38,144 nt of DNA from Lachnospiraceae bacterium (lineage in GTDB: Bacteria > Bacillota > Clostridia > Lachnospirales > Lachnospiraceae). A program made the translations under genes and the position numbers. The notes below the pieces were generated by a model. It had not been told where the DNA came from. It ran no database searches and worked only from the letters and a program-made list of their open reading frames with translations. Position 1 is the first letter of the stretch. Every line of letters starts with the position of its first letter. This document shows positions 8,366 through 16,800 of the stretch, one piece after another. The DNA lies in assembly GCA_023664345.1 (NCBI GenBank), contig JAMPFQ010000016.1, forward strand, positions 53,443-91,586, in the 5' to 3' direction.

Positions 8366-8381
8366 ATATCGCAGCTACAGC
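8359..8381. terminator. Small inverted repeat between convergent genes
   Basis: GCTGTAG (8359-8365) pairs with CTACAGC (8375-8381) across a 9-nt loop. The stem includes the TAG stops of both convergent genes, which end only 9 bp apart. It has no T-run, so as a bidirectional terminator it would be weak. Confidence 0.4.
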
Positions 8382-9298
8382 CCTTCCCCGTCAAATTCGG
8401 GGATAAAGCTTTCACTGGCGGTTCCGCCCTCCTGATAAAAGCCCTGCTCGATGCCAAGGCGTTCCGCGAAAACAAGTATCCTGTCATATTCTTCTTCTGT
8501 CACTTTGCGGTCCAGGGCAGGGATCTGCGCCACATGCTCTAAGGGGGTGTATTGGTTCATGATACTGACATATATGTCATTTCCATAAGTCTCATGCAGA
8601 TATCGGAGGACTTTTTTGGAATCCTTTGTTTCTCCCGGAAGCAGCAGGTGACGCACAATGACGCCCCGGCGCATCAGGCCGGTGCGGGTATCCATGACGG
8701 GAGAGCCTGTCTGGCGATACATTTCCGCAATGGCGGCGGATGCTTTCTCGAAATAATCGGCGGCATGGGAGTATCTTGCGGAAAGTTCGGAAGAAAAATA
8801 TTTCAGGTCAGGCAGATAGATATCCACCAGTCCCTCCAACAGCCGCAGGGAAGCGGTCTCTTCGTAGCTTCCGGTATTGTATGCCACAGGAACAGCAAGT
8901 CCCTGCGCTCTGGCGGAAGATAGTGCCAGGGCGATCTGCGGGATAAAATGGGTGCCGGTGACAAGGTTGATGTTAGCGGCGCCTTTGTCCTGCAATTCCA
9001 GGAAAATTTCCGTCAACCGTTCCATGGAAATGATCTTACCGCTTTTCCCCAGGGAAATATTATGGTTCTGGCAGAAGACGCAATGAAGGTTACAGCCGGA
9101 GAAAAAGACCGCACCGGAGCCTGTGTCGCCGGAAATGCAGGGTTCCTCCCAATAATGCAGGGCGGCCCTGGCGGCGGTCAGTTCCGCGGTCTGCCCGCAG
9201 AAGCCCGTCTGTCCCGCCAGACGATTCGCATGGCACCTGCGGGGACATAGGGTGCAGTCGGACATGAGGTTGTCGATCAGAGTGGGAGTTACGGACAT
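8375..9298 (-). CDS. Radical SAM protein, PflA/PflX-like
   Basis: Predicted [4Fe-4S] radical SAM enzyme of the COG1313 (PflX-like) group, related to pyruvate formate-lyase activating enzymes but of unknown substrate. The 307-residue protein has an N-terminal Cys cluster (CTLCPRRC, about 16-23), a second Cys in GFCGQ, and the SAM-cluster motif CNLHCVFCQN. The glycine-rich VTGTHF and the DIYLPDLKY strand follow, as in the TIM-barrel fold. It lies downstream of the SRP RNA on the same strand. No glycyl-radical enzyme is adjacent, so a partner cannot be named. Confidence 0.85.
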   Translation of the reverse strand: MSVTPTLIDNLMSDCTLCPRRCHANRLAGQTGFCGQTAELTAARAALHYWEEPCISGDTGSGAVFFSGCNLHCVFCQNHNISLGKSGKIISMERLTEIFLELQDKGAANINLVTGTHFIPQIALALSSARAQGLAVPVAYNTGSYEETASLRLLEGLVDIYLPDLKYFSSELSARYSHAADYFEKASAAIAEMYRQTGSPVMDTRTGLMRRGVIVRHLLLPGETKDSKKVLRYLHETYGNDIYVSIMNQYTPLEHVAQIPALDRKVTEEEYDRILVFAERLGIEQGFYQEGGTASESFIPEFDGEGL

Positions 9299-9322
9299 AT
9301 GATATTCCTTTCCGGGTTACAT

Positions 9323-9350
9323 CGGGAAACGCTTTTATCGGGGTTTCCCG
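9323..9350 (-). terminator. Hairpin between SRP RNA and radical SAM gene
   Basis: CGGGAAAC (9323-9330) pairs perfectly with GTTTCCCG (9343-9350), with a 12-nt loop. It lies between the SRP RNA and the radical SAM start. No T-run follows on the minus strand, so it may be a transcript-processing or attenuation stem rather than a full terminator. A second stem (9377-9382 with 9389-9394) follows the SRP RNA 3' end directly. Confidence 0.4.
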
Positions 9351-9400
9351 CAAGCCGACTTGTTGGCTTTGGGATTCTGTGCCTTTTCGCACAGCACAAA

Positions 9401-9552
9401 ACCGTGTACCCGGCGCGTGCGACTCCACCCGGGGACCTCACGGCACATGGGAGGTTCTGCTTAGTGCTGCTTTGTTCCCAACCTGACACGGTTCGCAGAT
9501 TCCCATTGCGTGAGACCGAATTTCATCATCGCACAACACCGAAATACACGGC
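9401..9552 (-). ncRNA. ffs: Signal recognition particle RNA (SRP/4.5S-like)
   Basis: RNA scaffold of the signal recognition particle; binds Ffh and targets membrane proteins co-translationally. Read on the minus strand it contains the diagnostic domain IV: GUCAGGU, a GGAA tetraloop closed by UG/CA, then AAAGCAGCAC. The ends pair (CCGUGUA with UACACGG), and long inner helices such as GUGCGA/UCGCAC, UCUCACG/CGUGAGG and AUGGGA/UCCCAU form the rod. The predicted length is about 152 nt. I see no Alu domain flanking it: 5' of it is tadA coding sequence. This makes it a short-type SRP RNA, whereas many clostridia have the long type. The 3' end is estimated from pairing. Confidence 0.92.
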
Positions 9553-9558
9553 TATCTT

Positions 9559-9587
9559 AGTTTAGCGGTTTTCGGGGTGTTTGTCAA
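9559..9587 (-). promoter_or_regulatory. SRP RNA promoter inside the 3' end of tadA
   Basis: On the minus strand a perfect -35 TTGACA (9587-9582) is followed after 17 bp by TAAACT (9564-9559), whose TAA is also the tadA stop codon. The predicted start, about 7 bp downstream, falls on 9552, exactly the 5' end inferred from RNA pairing. Confidence 0.8.
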
Positions 9588-10104
9588 GTGCGCTGAAAGT
9601 TTCATCATAAAATTTTCCTGCCTTTTTTTCCGCCTTGTTCCTGACGCGCAGTTCCGCGAAAAAAGTCTTCAGCACCTCGCTGCATTCCTGCTCCAGAACG
9701 CCCCTGGTGACAGAAACCTGGTGGTTAAATTCCGGCATTTCCAGTACGTTCAGTATGGAACCGGCACAGCCCGCCTTGGGATTCATGCAGCCGATAACGG
9801 CCTCAGGGATCCGAGCCTGGACGATAGCTCCGGCGCACATCTGACAGGGTTCCAGGGTCACATACAGCGTACATTCCTCCAGCCGCCAGTCGCCGATCGC
9901 TTTGCTGGCTTTCCTGATGGCGGTGATCTCCGCGTGGGAAAGAGTGTTCTTGTCCGTATTCCGGCGGTTGTAGCCCCGGCCTATGATCTTTCCCTGATGG
10001 ACGATGACGCAGCCGATGGGCACCTCCCCCAGGGCATACGCTTTTCTCGCCTGTTTCAGGGCCTCTTTCATGTACTTTTCCTGAATATTCTTTATGACAG
10101 CCAT
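9562..10104 (-). CDS. tadA: tRNA-specific adenosine deaminase
   Basis: Converts adenosine-34 of tRNA-Arg(ACG) to inosine for wobble decoding. The start is placed at 10104 (MAVIKNIQEKY), behind a GGGGAGG ribosome binding site; longer readings upstream add a non-homologous leader that crosses the promoter. The 180-residue product has the zinc/catalytic signature His57-Ala-Glu59 and PC-x2-C with Cys87 and Cys90, plus the early EVPIG motif (27-31). It is somewhat longer at the C-terminus than a typical TadA of about 155 residues. Its last codons contain the -35 element of the SRP RNA gene. It is divergent from the kinase gene, with overlapping promoters. Confidence 0.95.
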   Translation of the reverse strand: MAVIKNIQEKYMKEALKQARKAYALGEVPIGCVIVHQGKIIGRGYNRRNTDKNTLSHAEITAIRKASKAIGDWRLEECTLYVTLEPCQMCAGAIVQARIPEAVIGCMNPKAGCAGSILNVLEMPEFNHQVSVTRGVLEQECSEVLKTFFAELRVRNKAEKKAGKFYDETFSALDKHPENR

Positions 10105-10126
10105 CATGCCTCCCCGCGCGGAACGG

Positions 10127-10155
10127 TTGTTGTTTGCAATCCACTGCCATATAGT
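10127..10155 (+). promoter_or_regulatory. Promoter of the P-loop kinase gene
   Basis: TTGTTG (10127-10132), 17-bp spacer and TATAGT (10150-10155) on the plus strand. It shares three base pairs with the tadA -10 on the other strand, so the two polymerases would compete. Confidence 0.55.
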
Positions 10156-10181
10156 ATAAAATGGGAAAGGGGATACGTCAA
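10153..10181 (-). promoter_or_regulatory. tadA promoter
   Basis: Minus-strand -35 TTGACG (10181-10176), 17-bp spacer and -10 TATACT (10158-10153). Very good sigma-A match, placed about 50 bp before the tadA start. Its -10 overlaps the -10 of the divergent kinase promoter. Confidence 0.8.
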
Positions 10182-10213
10182 ATGTAAAATGTTTCGCGAA
10201 GGAGGATCGGGCG

Positions 10214-10855
10214 ATGTACTGCATTTTAGTAGCGGGAATGCCGGCGACGGGAAAGAGCACTGTGGCGAAAGCCGTGGCGGAAAGGTTCAAGCTGCCTGTC
10301 ATTTCAAAGGATTCCATTAAGGAACAGCTGTTTGACCATGTGGGCTTTCAGTCCAGGGAGGAAAAGGTCAATCTGGGAATCGCCAGCATGAAGATTATGT
10401 ACTATGTGGCGGAGCAGCTGATGAAAGCAGGACAGCCTTTTATCCTGGAGAATAATTTTGAGGCATCGGAGAATGGCATCAAGCTTCTTTTGGAAAAATA
10501 TCAATATCCCGCGCTGACACTCAGCCTGACGGGGGATTATCCGGTGATCTACAGGCGCTTCCTGGAACGGGATAAAAGCCCTGAAAGACACAGGGGTCAT
10601 GTGGTAAACGACTGCTATCCGGAAAAGGGAAAGACGGCTCCGGAGAAAGCGAAAGCGCCGGTCCTTTCTTTTGAACAGTATGTGCAGAGGATGCGGAAAA
10701 GGGGATTTGATGATTTTCGCGTGGATGGCGGACTGATCAGGATCGACACAACGGATTTCGCCCAAATTGACTTGGAAGAAATTTTTTCAGGGATTGAGGC
10801 GTGGAAGAAACGGATAATGGGACGGAGCCGGGACTGCAGGGGCATCTTTCTGTAA
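10214..10855 (+). CDS. Small P-loop (AAA/zeta-toxin-like) kinase
   Basis: Predicted ATP-dependent kinase of unknown substrate. The 213-residue protein begins with a Walker A loop, GMPATGKST (8-16), followed by a short LPVISKDSIKE segment and a LSLTGDYPVIYRRFLERD region with lid-type arginines, the layout of AAA_33/chloramphenicol-phosphotransferase-like kinases. A strong AAGGAGG ribosome binding site precedes the ATG. It is the last core gene before the AT-rich island. The reading frame stays open for 60 codons past its TAA stop (see separate entry). Confidence 0.82.
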   Translation: MYCILVAGMPATGKSTVAKAVAERFKLPVISKDSIKEQLFDHVGFQSREEKVNLGIASMKIMYYVAEQLMKAGQPFILENNFEASENGIKLLLEKYQYPALTLSLTGDYPVIYRRFLERDKSPERHRGHVVNDCYPEKGKTAPEKAKAPVLSFEQYVQRMRKRGFDDFRVDGGLIRIDTTDFAQIDLEEIFSGIEAWKKRIMGRSRDCRGIFL

Positions 10856-11038
10856 CGGTTCCTGTTTTATGGCAAGTTATCAGAAGGCATACCGCCGCTG
10901 GGCACCATTGAGAAAGGATTGGTAGTGGATCCGGAGGTGCAGGTGAGCATTCGGAGACAGTTGAGGGAGTTTCAGGAGGAAGGGAAAAGGCGGGAGCGCT
11001 CCAGTATCCAAAATATTCTTGAAGGAGAAAGTCTATAG
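10856..11038 (+). pseudogene. Coding-like remnant in frame with the kinase stop codon
   Basis: After the kinase TAA (10853-10855) the same frame stays open for 60 codons to TAG at 11036-11038. The translation looks like real protein (IPPLGTIEKGLVVDPEVQV, then a charged helix with QLREFQEEGKRRE). It has no ATG start or ribosome binding site. It could be the lost C-terminus of the kinase ORF after a nonsense change or the tail of a gene cut off when the island inserted. I do not recognise the family. The hsd promoter overlaps its end. Confidence 0.4.
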
Positions 11039-11047
11039 TGATATAAT
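11019..11047 (+). promoter_or_regulatory. hsd operon promoter
   Basis: TTGAAG (11019-11024), 17-bp spacer and perfect TATAAT (11042-11047), about 80 bp before hsdM. A second perfect TATAAT at 11087-11092 lacks a good -35 at normal spacing. Confidence 0.7.
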
Positions 11048-11128
11048 TTAAGCGTCAAAAAGGATAATTCAATAAATCAGTTGCGATATAATGAGCGTAG
11101 GACTTAAGCAGAAAAGGAAGAAAGCACT

Positions 11129-12739
11129 ATGGCGAAGAAAAAAACTGCTGAAAAAGCTTTGAACATAGATAATATTTTGTTCAATTGCAGGGATATTTTG
11201 CGTGCCGCACGTAACTCGGGATCTTTCTTTGAAAAGCGGGATATGATGCTTACGCTTGTATTTTTGCGTTTTATTGGTGAGAAATATGATGACGGAATCG
11301 AGAAACTCCGTCAGACCCTGATTGAACAGGGTCTTGATCCTGAAGATGAGAATATCAGGGCGGCTTTTTTTGAAGATGCTACTTTTACAGATGGAACCTA
11401 TAATCTGCCGCCGGAAGCCAGATGGTCAACCACTATCATTAACACCCCAGCGCCGGGGCTTAATGTTGCGCTTGATACGGCGCTTCGCAGCATTGCGGCG
11501 GAATCTAAGGATTTGAAAGGATGCTTTATAGAAGGTACATTTACTGCCCGTAACCTGGCGCCGAATGATATCAAGAAGCTTGTGGATGAAGTGAACAAAA
11601 TCAGCCACAAAGCATTTGGGGAAGAAAAAGACCTTATTGGCCGTGTTTACGAATATTTCCTAAAAGAATTTGCGGTTAATGCGACAAAAGAAGAAGGAGA
11701 ATTTTATACTCCTCACGATGTCGTGCAGTTAATTGCAACGATGATAGAGCCGTATGACGGAACTTTATATGACCCATGTTGTGGTTCGGGTGGTATGTTT
11801 ATTCAAAGTGCTGAACTCGTAAAATCCAGACAAGGCGATATCAACAGGATCAATATCTATGGGCAGGAAAAAGATGCAGCTACTTATCGCCTTGCGAAAA
11901 TGAATCTTGCACTTCGCGGACTTAGCCATTATCTTGGCGAGACAAACGACTCTTCCTTTACTCATGATTTACACAAGGGACTTTATTTTGATTACATCAT
12001 GGCCAATCCGCCTTTCAATCTTAAGGGCTGGTATGATGATAATCTGAAAAATGACCCTCGTTGGGCTGATTACCAAACGCCGCCAGAGAGCAATGCAAAT
12101 TATGCCTGGATTTTACATCTGCTTTCCCATCTGAAGAAAGCAGATGGCGTTGCGGGATTTCTTCTTGCTAATGGTGCGTTGAATGACAGCGATACTTTGG
12201 AGATTCGTAAGAAGCTGATTCAGAACGATAAGGTGGAAGCAATTATTGTACTTCCGAGAGAATTGTTCATTACTACGGATATCAGCGTTACCCTTTGGAT
12301 TTTGAATCAGAATAAAAAAGGCGGTAATTATCACGGCAGGACATTGCGCAATCGTAAACATGAAATACTTTTTATGGATTTACGAACATGGACTGAAAAT
12401 CCGGTTAAGGGTGAAAATAAGAAAAAAGTCTGTTTGGTGACAGAGCAGATTGAAAGAGCGGCAGACATATACCATACATGGCAAAGTGAGGGAACAGACG
12501 GAAAGAAATATGAGGTGCCTGAACTTTACCGAAGTGTAGGCATGAAAGAAATGGAAAGCAAAGGTTGGACGCTCACACCGAGTAAATATATCGAATTTAT
12601 AGATCATGATTTAGAGATTGACTATGAAAAAGAAATGACTCGTATTCAGGCGGAAATGAAGGAAATTCTGGAGCAGGAAAAGAAATCCCAGCAGATGCTT
12701 GAGGATGCGTTTCGGGGGATTGGTTATGGCATTAAATAA
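11129..12739 (+). CDS. hsdM: Type I restriction-modification methyltransferase subunit
   Basis: N6-adenine DNA methyltransferase subunit; with HsdS it modifies the target, and with HsdS and HsdR it forms the restriction complex. The 536-residue protein has the N-terminal helical HsdM_N region (about 13-165), SAM-binding motif I as DPCCGSGG (215-222), and catalytic motif IV NPPF (293-296). The C-terminal part is a coiled, charged helix that contacts HsdS. An AAGGAAG ribosome binding site lies before the ATG. The stop overlaps the hsdS start by 14 nt, so the genes are translationally coupled. Confidence 0.96.
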   Translation: MAKKKTAEKALNIDNILFNCRDILRAARNSGSFFEKRDMMLTLVFLRFIGEKYDDGIEKLRQTLIEQGLDPEDENIRAAFFEDATFTDGTYNLPPEARWSTTIINTPAPGLNVALDTALRSIAAESKDLKGCFIEGTFTARNLAPNDIKKLVDEVNKISHKAFGEEKDLIGRVYEYFLKEFAVNATKEEGEFYTPHDVVQLIATMIEPYDGTLYDPCCGSGGMFIQSAELVKSRQGDINRINIYGQEKDAATYRLAKMNLALRGLSHYLGETNDSSFTHDLHKGLYFDYIMANPPFNLKGWYDDNLKNDPRWADYQTPPESNANYAWILHLLSHLKKADGVAGFLLANGALNDSDTLEIRKKLIQNDKVEAIIVLPRELFITTDISVTLWILNQNKKGGNYHGRTLRNRKHEILFMDLRTWTENPVKGENKKKVCLVTEQIERAADIYHTWQSEGTDGKKYEVPELYRSVGMKEMESKGWTLTPSKYIEFIDHDLEIDYEKEMTRIQAEMKEILEQEKKSQQMLEDAFRGIGYGIK

Positions 12740-13871
12740 ATATAGATTAGGAGATCTAATAGAGTTATTAGGAGAAGAAAATACTGATTTACAATATGGA
12801 ATAGAAGACGTTAGAGGTGTAAACAATCTAAAAGAACTAATGCCAACCAAAGCTGACCTGAACGGAAGAGATTTGAGTAAATTTCAAATTGTTAATCCAG
12901 GGGAGTTTTTCTTTAACCATAGAACCTCAAGGAATGGCGCGAAATTTAGCATTACATATAATTATGAATCAGATCCTATTATTTGCACAGAAGACTATGT
13001 TGTTTTTAAAATCAAAAGTGAATACGAAAAAATACTTATAAAAGAATGGCTATATATGTTTTTTAACCGTTCTGAATTTGATAGATATGTCATTACTAAT
13101 TCATGGGGGAGTTCAACCGAATTTTATAATTGGGATGATATTTGTTCTGTTGAATTAGTGCTTCCAGATTATAAAACTCAAAAGAAATATGTTGATGTCT
13201 ATAACTCTATGCTCGCAAACCAGCAGAGTTATGAGCGTGGATTGGAGGATTTGAAACTTGTTTGTGATGCTTATATTGAAAATTTAAGACGAAATATGCC
13301 TTGCGAAACGATTGGTAAATATATTTCAGAATATAATGTTAGGAATGAAATAGGCTTGTCACTTGATTCTGTTAGGGGCATTGCAACAAGCAAAGAATTT
13401 ATTGATACGAAAGCTAATATGGATGGGGTTGCTCTTGATAATTACAAAATAGTAGAACGGGGCATGATTGCCTTTATTCCAGATACATCAAGGAGAGCCG
13501 ATAAAATATCGCTTGCATTGAACCAATCCAACGAGGCCTATTTAGTATCATCAATCGCAACGGTAGTTACGACAAACGAAAGAAAACTATTACCAAAATA
13601 TTTATATTTATTTTTGGTTAGAACTGAGTTTGACCGCTATGCTCGTTTTCATTCGTGGGGCAGCGCAAGAGAAGCTTTCAGTTTTGATGATATGAAAGAG
13701 GTTTCGATTCCAATACCAGAGTTGGAAATTCAGAAATCTATTGTAGAAATTCATGAAGTATATTCAATTCGTAAAGAAATTAATGCAAAACTTAAATCCC
13801 AGATGAAAGTCATCTGTCCCATCTTAATAAAAGGCTCTGTCGGAGAGGCGAGGAAAACAAAGGAGACGTAG
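12726..13871 (+). CDS. hsdS: Type I restriction-modification specificity subunit
   Basis: DNA target-recognition subunit of the Type I system. The start at 12726 (MALNKYRLGDL) has a GGGGG ribosome binding site and overlaps the hsdM end; an earlier ATG at 12699 is less likely. The 381 residues form two target-recognition domains that visibly repeat each other: each has a VRG-x5-KE/KEF block, a K-x-D/NLN/MDG block, a W-x-S-rich 'SWGS' block (NSWGSSTEF and HSWGSAREA) and an EFDRY helix. Helical spacers follow each half. Base composition is distinctly AT-rich compared with hsdR and hsdM, as is common for specificity genes exchanged by recombination. Confidence 0.93.
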   Translation: MALNKYRLGDLIELLGEENTDLQYGIEDVRGVNNLKELMPTKADLNGRDLSKFQIVNPGEFFFNHRTSRNGAKFSITYNYESDPIICTEDYVVFKIKSEYEKILIKEWLYMFFNRSEFDRYVITNSWGSSTEFYNWDDICSVELVLPDYKTQKKYVDVYNSMLANQQSYERGLEDLKLVCDAYIENLRRNMPCETIGKYISEYNVRNEIGLSLDSVRGIATSKEFIDTKANMDGVALDNYKIVERGMIAFIPDTSRRADKISLALNQSNEAYLVSSIATVVTTNERKLLPKYLYLFLVRTEFDRYARFHSWGSAREAFSFDDMKEVSIPIPELEIQKSIVEIHEVYSIRKEINAKLKSQMKVICPILIKGSVGEARKTKET

Positions 13872-13874
13872 CCC

Positions 13875-16800
13875 ATGGCCAAACTGAAAGAATACAATGG
13901 TCACTACTGTGAATCAGAATATGAATATGCCTTTATTAGCTTTTTAGAGAATGAAGGTTGGACATATTCTTCGGGCAATAAAATTTCCCGCGTCACCAAA
14001 AGGGATGTGCTGATTGCTGATGATTTCAAGAAGTTTATAGCAGATACTAATTCGGATTTAACTGAGGACGAAGTGATTCAGATTTTCGACAATGTCCGCC
14101 TTGTCGGGGCTGAAAGCGATTTCGCTGCATTACATAAAGTTTATGGTTGGATGGTTGATGGGGTTCAGTTCACGCCACAAGACGGAATTGCCAGAATGAT
14201 ACCGCTTATCAATTTTGAGAAAAGCTTTGATAAGAATATCTTCCGCGTGGTGAATCAGTTTACTGTAGAATATACAAACAATGGTCAGAAAGAAAACCGC
14301 AGACCAGATGTACTTTTATTTGTGAATGGTATGCCGCTGTGCAGCATTGAGTTAAAAAATCCTGCTGATTCTAATGCGACAATTTATGATGCCTGGGAGC
14401 AAATAAATATCCGTTACTGGAGAGATATTCCGCATTTATTGCATTATTGTCCTCTGGCTTGTATTTCTGACGGCGTGAAAACAAGACTTGGAACCGTTCG
14501 TACTCCTTATGAGCATTTCTATGCCTGGCGGAAAGTAAAGGACGGTGACGTGGTATCTACACTGCCTTTTGCAGAGATGGAGACCATGATAAAGGGTGTC
14601 TATGCACCTGAGCGATTTTTGGAGATTTTCAGAGATTACATCTATTTTCAGGATAGCATTTATGATAGCGATGAAATTGAGATTGTGTGTCGTTATCCCC
14701 AATTCTTTGCAACTAGGTTACTGAAAGAAAGCATCATAAATTCAGTTGTTGAAAAAAGCGGTAAAGGCGGAACTTACTTCGGAGCGACAGGGTGTGGGAA
14801 AACATACACAATGGCTTTTCTTGCCCGTCAGCTTGCACTTCGTTGTACCAATATCCCGCAAATCGGTTCACCGACGATTATTCTGATCGTTGACAGAGAT
14901 GAACTCCAAAAACAAGGGGCAAAGCTTTTCACAAAGAGTAAGGAGTTTTTGAACCTTGGTGAAGTATCTGTTATTAAAAACAGGGCACAATTAAGGCAGG
15001 AACTTGGTGCCAGACAAAGTGGCGGCTTTTATATTTGTACAATCCAGAAGTTTTGCGACAGGGAAGACGATAAAATCGGTCTTATCAATGACCGTCAAAA
15101 TATCATATGCTTTTCCGATGAAGCGCATAGAACACAGCTTGAACATTCTAAGAAGATCCAGTTCAGCAAAGATGCCGATGAAAATATGAAGGCTATGGTG
15201 TCAAAGCCATATGCCAAGGTATTGAAGGAAGCGTTTCCGCAGGCTACTTTTGTTGGATTTACCGGTACACCTATCGCAGAAACCTACCAGACTTTTGGTG
15301 ATGAAATCGACCGCTATACAATGGATCAGGCAGTGGCAGACGGACTGACGGTTTCGATTAAGTACCATCCTCGTATTGCAAAGGTGTTGCTTGATGAGGA
15401 AAAGGTAAAAGAGATTGAAAATTATTATAAAAAATGTGCTGATGATGGCGCAACATTTGAGGATATCGAGGCAAGCAAGGAAGCGATGAGTTCTATGGAA
15501 GTAATCCTTGGAGAACCTTCCCGCTTAGAACGCCTTGCTGTCGATATCCATGACCATTATATCGCGTCTTGTGCAGGAGATCCTGACAGAATACAAAAAG
15601 CTATGATTGTCTGTTCAAACAGAAAGATTGCTTATGCGTTACTTCAAAAGTTCAAGGATAACTATCCTGAATGGTTTGAAGAAAGGAAATCACCGGAAGG
15701 CGTTTCTGTAACAGAGGAAGAATTAAAAAAATTGAAGCCAATGCCGTTTATTGCAATGGTGTCCAGTGTCGGCAGCAATGATGAAAGGAATATGTATAAC
15801 TATTTGGGAGGGGTTAAGAATGATAAGCGTTCCGAGGAATTTGACACTGTTTTTAAACAGGAAAAGTCAAACTTTCATATTGCTATCGTTGTGGATATGT
15901 GGATTACAGGCTTTGATGTTCCCTGTCTTACTTATTTATATAACGACAAACCTCTTAAGAAGCATATGTTGATACAGACCATCAGCCGTGTAAACAGAAA
16001 ATATCATGGAAAAGAATTTGGTATGGTTATCGACTATATCGGTATTCGCGACAATATGCGTGAGGCCATGAAACTCTATGGCGGCGATACCTCTGTCGCT
16101 CCTACCTCTGACGATGTTGCGCAGGCCACCACTGTGTTCAGGGAAGAACTGGGAGTCTTAAAAACATTGTTTACCGGGTATGATTTAGTGCCCTTTTTAA
16201 ATCCGGATTGTGACCCAGCCAGGCGTTATAGACTTCTTGCCAAAGCTGCTGAGTATGTATTTGTATCAACACAGGAGTTGCGATCAGAAGGAAGTAAAGG
16301 CTCTCAGAAAGTTTCATTTAAAACCTATTTTCTAAGGACTGTAAAGCGAATGAGAATGGCTTTTGATACTTGCCAGCCTTCCGGTTATCTTGGTGAAGAA
16401 GAATCTGCACTTGCACAGTGCTTTATGGCTATAGCCGGTTTTGTCCGCAAGATGAGCGGAACCAGCGAAGTGGATACAGATATTATGAATCGTGCGGTTT
16501 CCAGGATGGTTGAAGAAGCATTAAAATACAATCAGGTGGAAAGCGTTCTTGAAAGTGGCGAGGAAGAAGATATCTTTTCTCCGGAATACTTCGAAAAACT
16601 ATCCGATGTTAAAATGCCTGCAACCAAGCTTGAACTGCTTGTGAAAATGCTCCGTAAGCAGATTAAGGAATACGAAAAAGTGAATCAGTTGGCGGCAAAG
16701 TCATTCCAGGAGATGCTGGAAAAGACGATTGCAGAATATCACGAAAGACGCAAGCATCTTTCTGCGGAAGAAGCAGGGGAAGCACAGGAACAGGCATCGG

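Noticed and set aside
10105..10317. N-terminal extension of tadA to an upstream ATG
   Set aside because: The added residues do not look like TadA and cross the tadA promoter; the start at 10104 has the ribosome binding site.
12699..13871. Phase-variable hsdS locus with inverted partner genes
   Set aside because: Only one hsdS is present, with no second specificity gene, inverted repeats or site-specific recombinase nearby.
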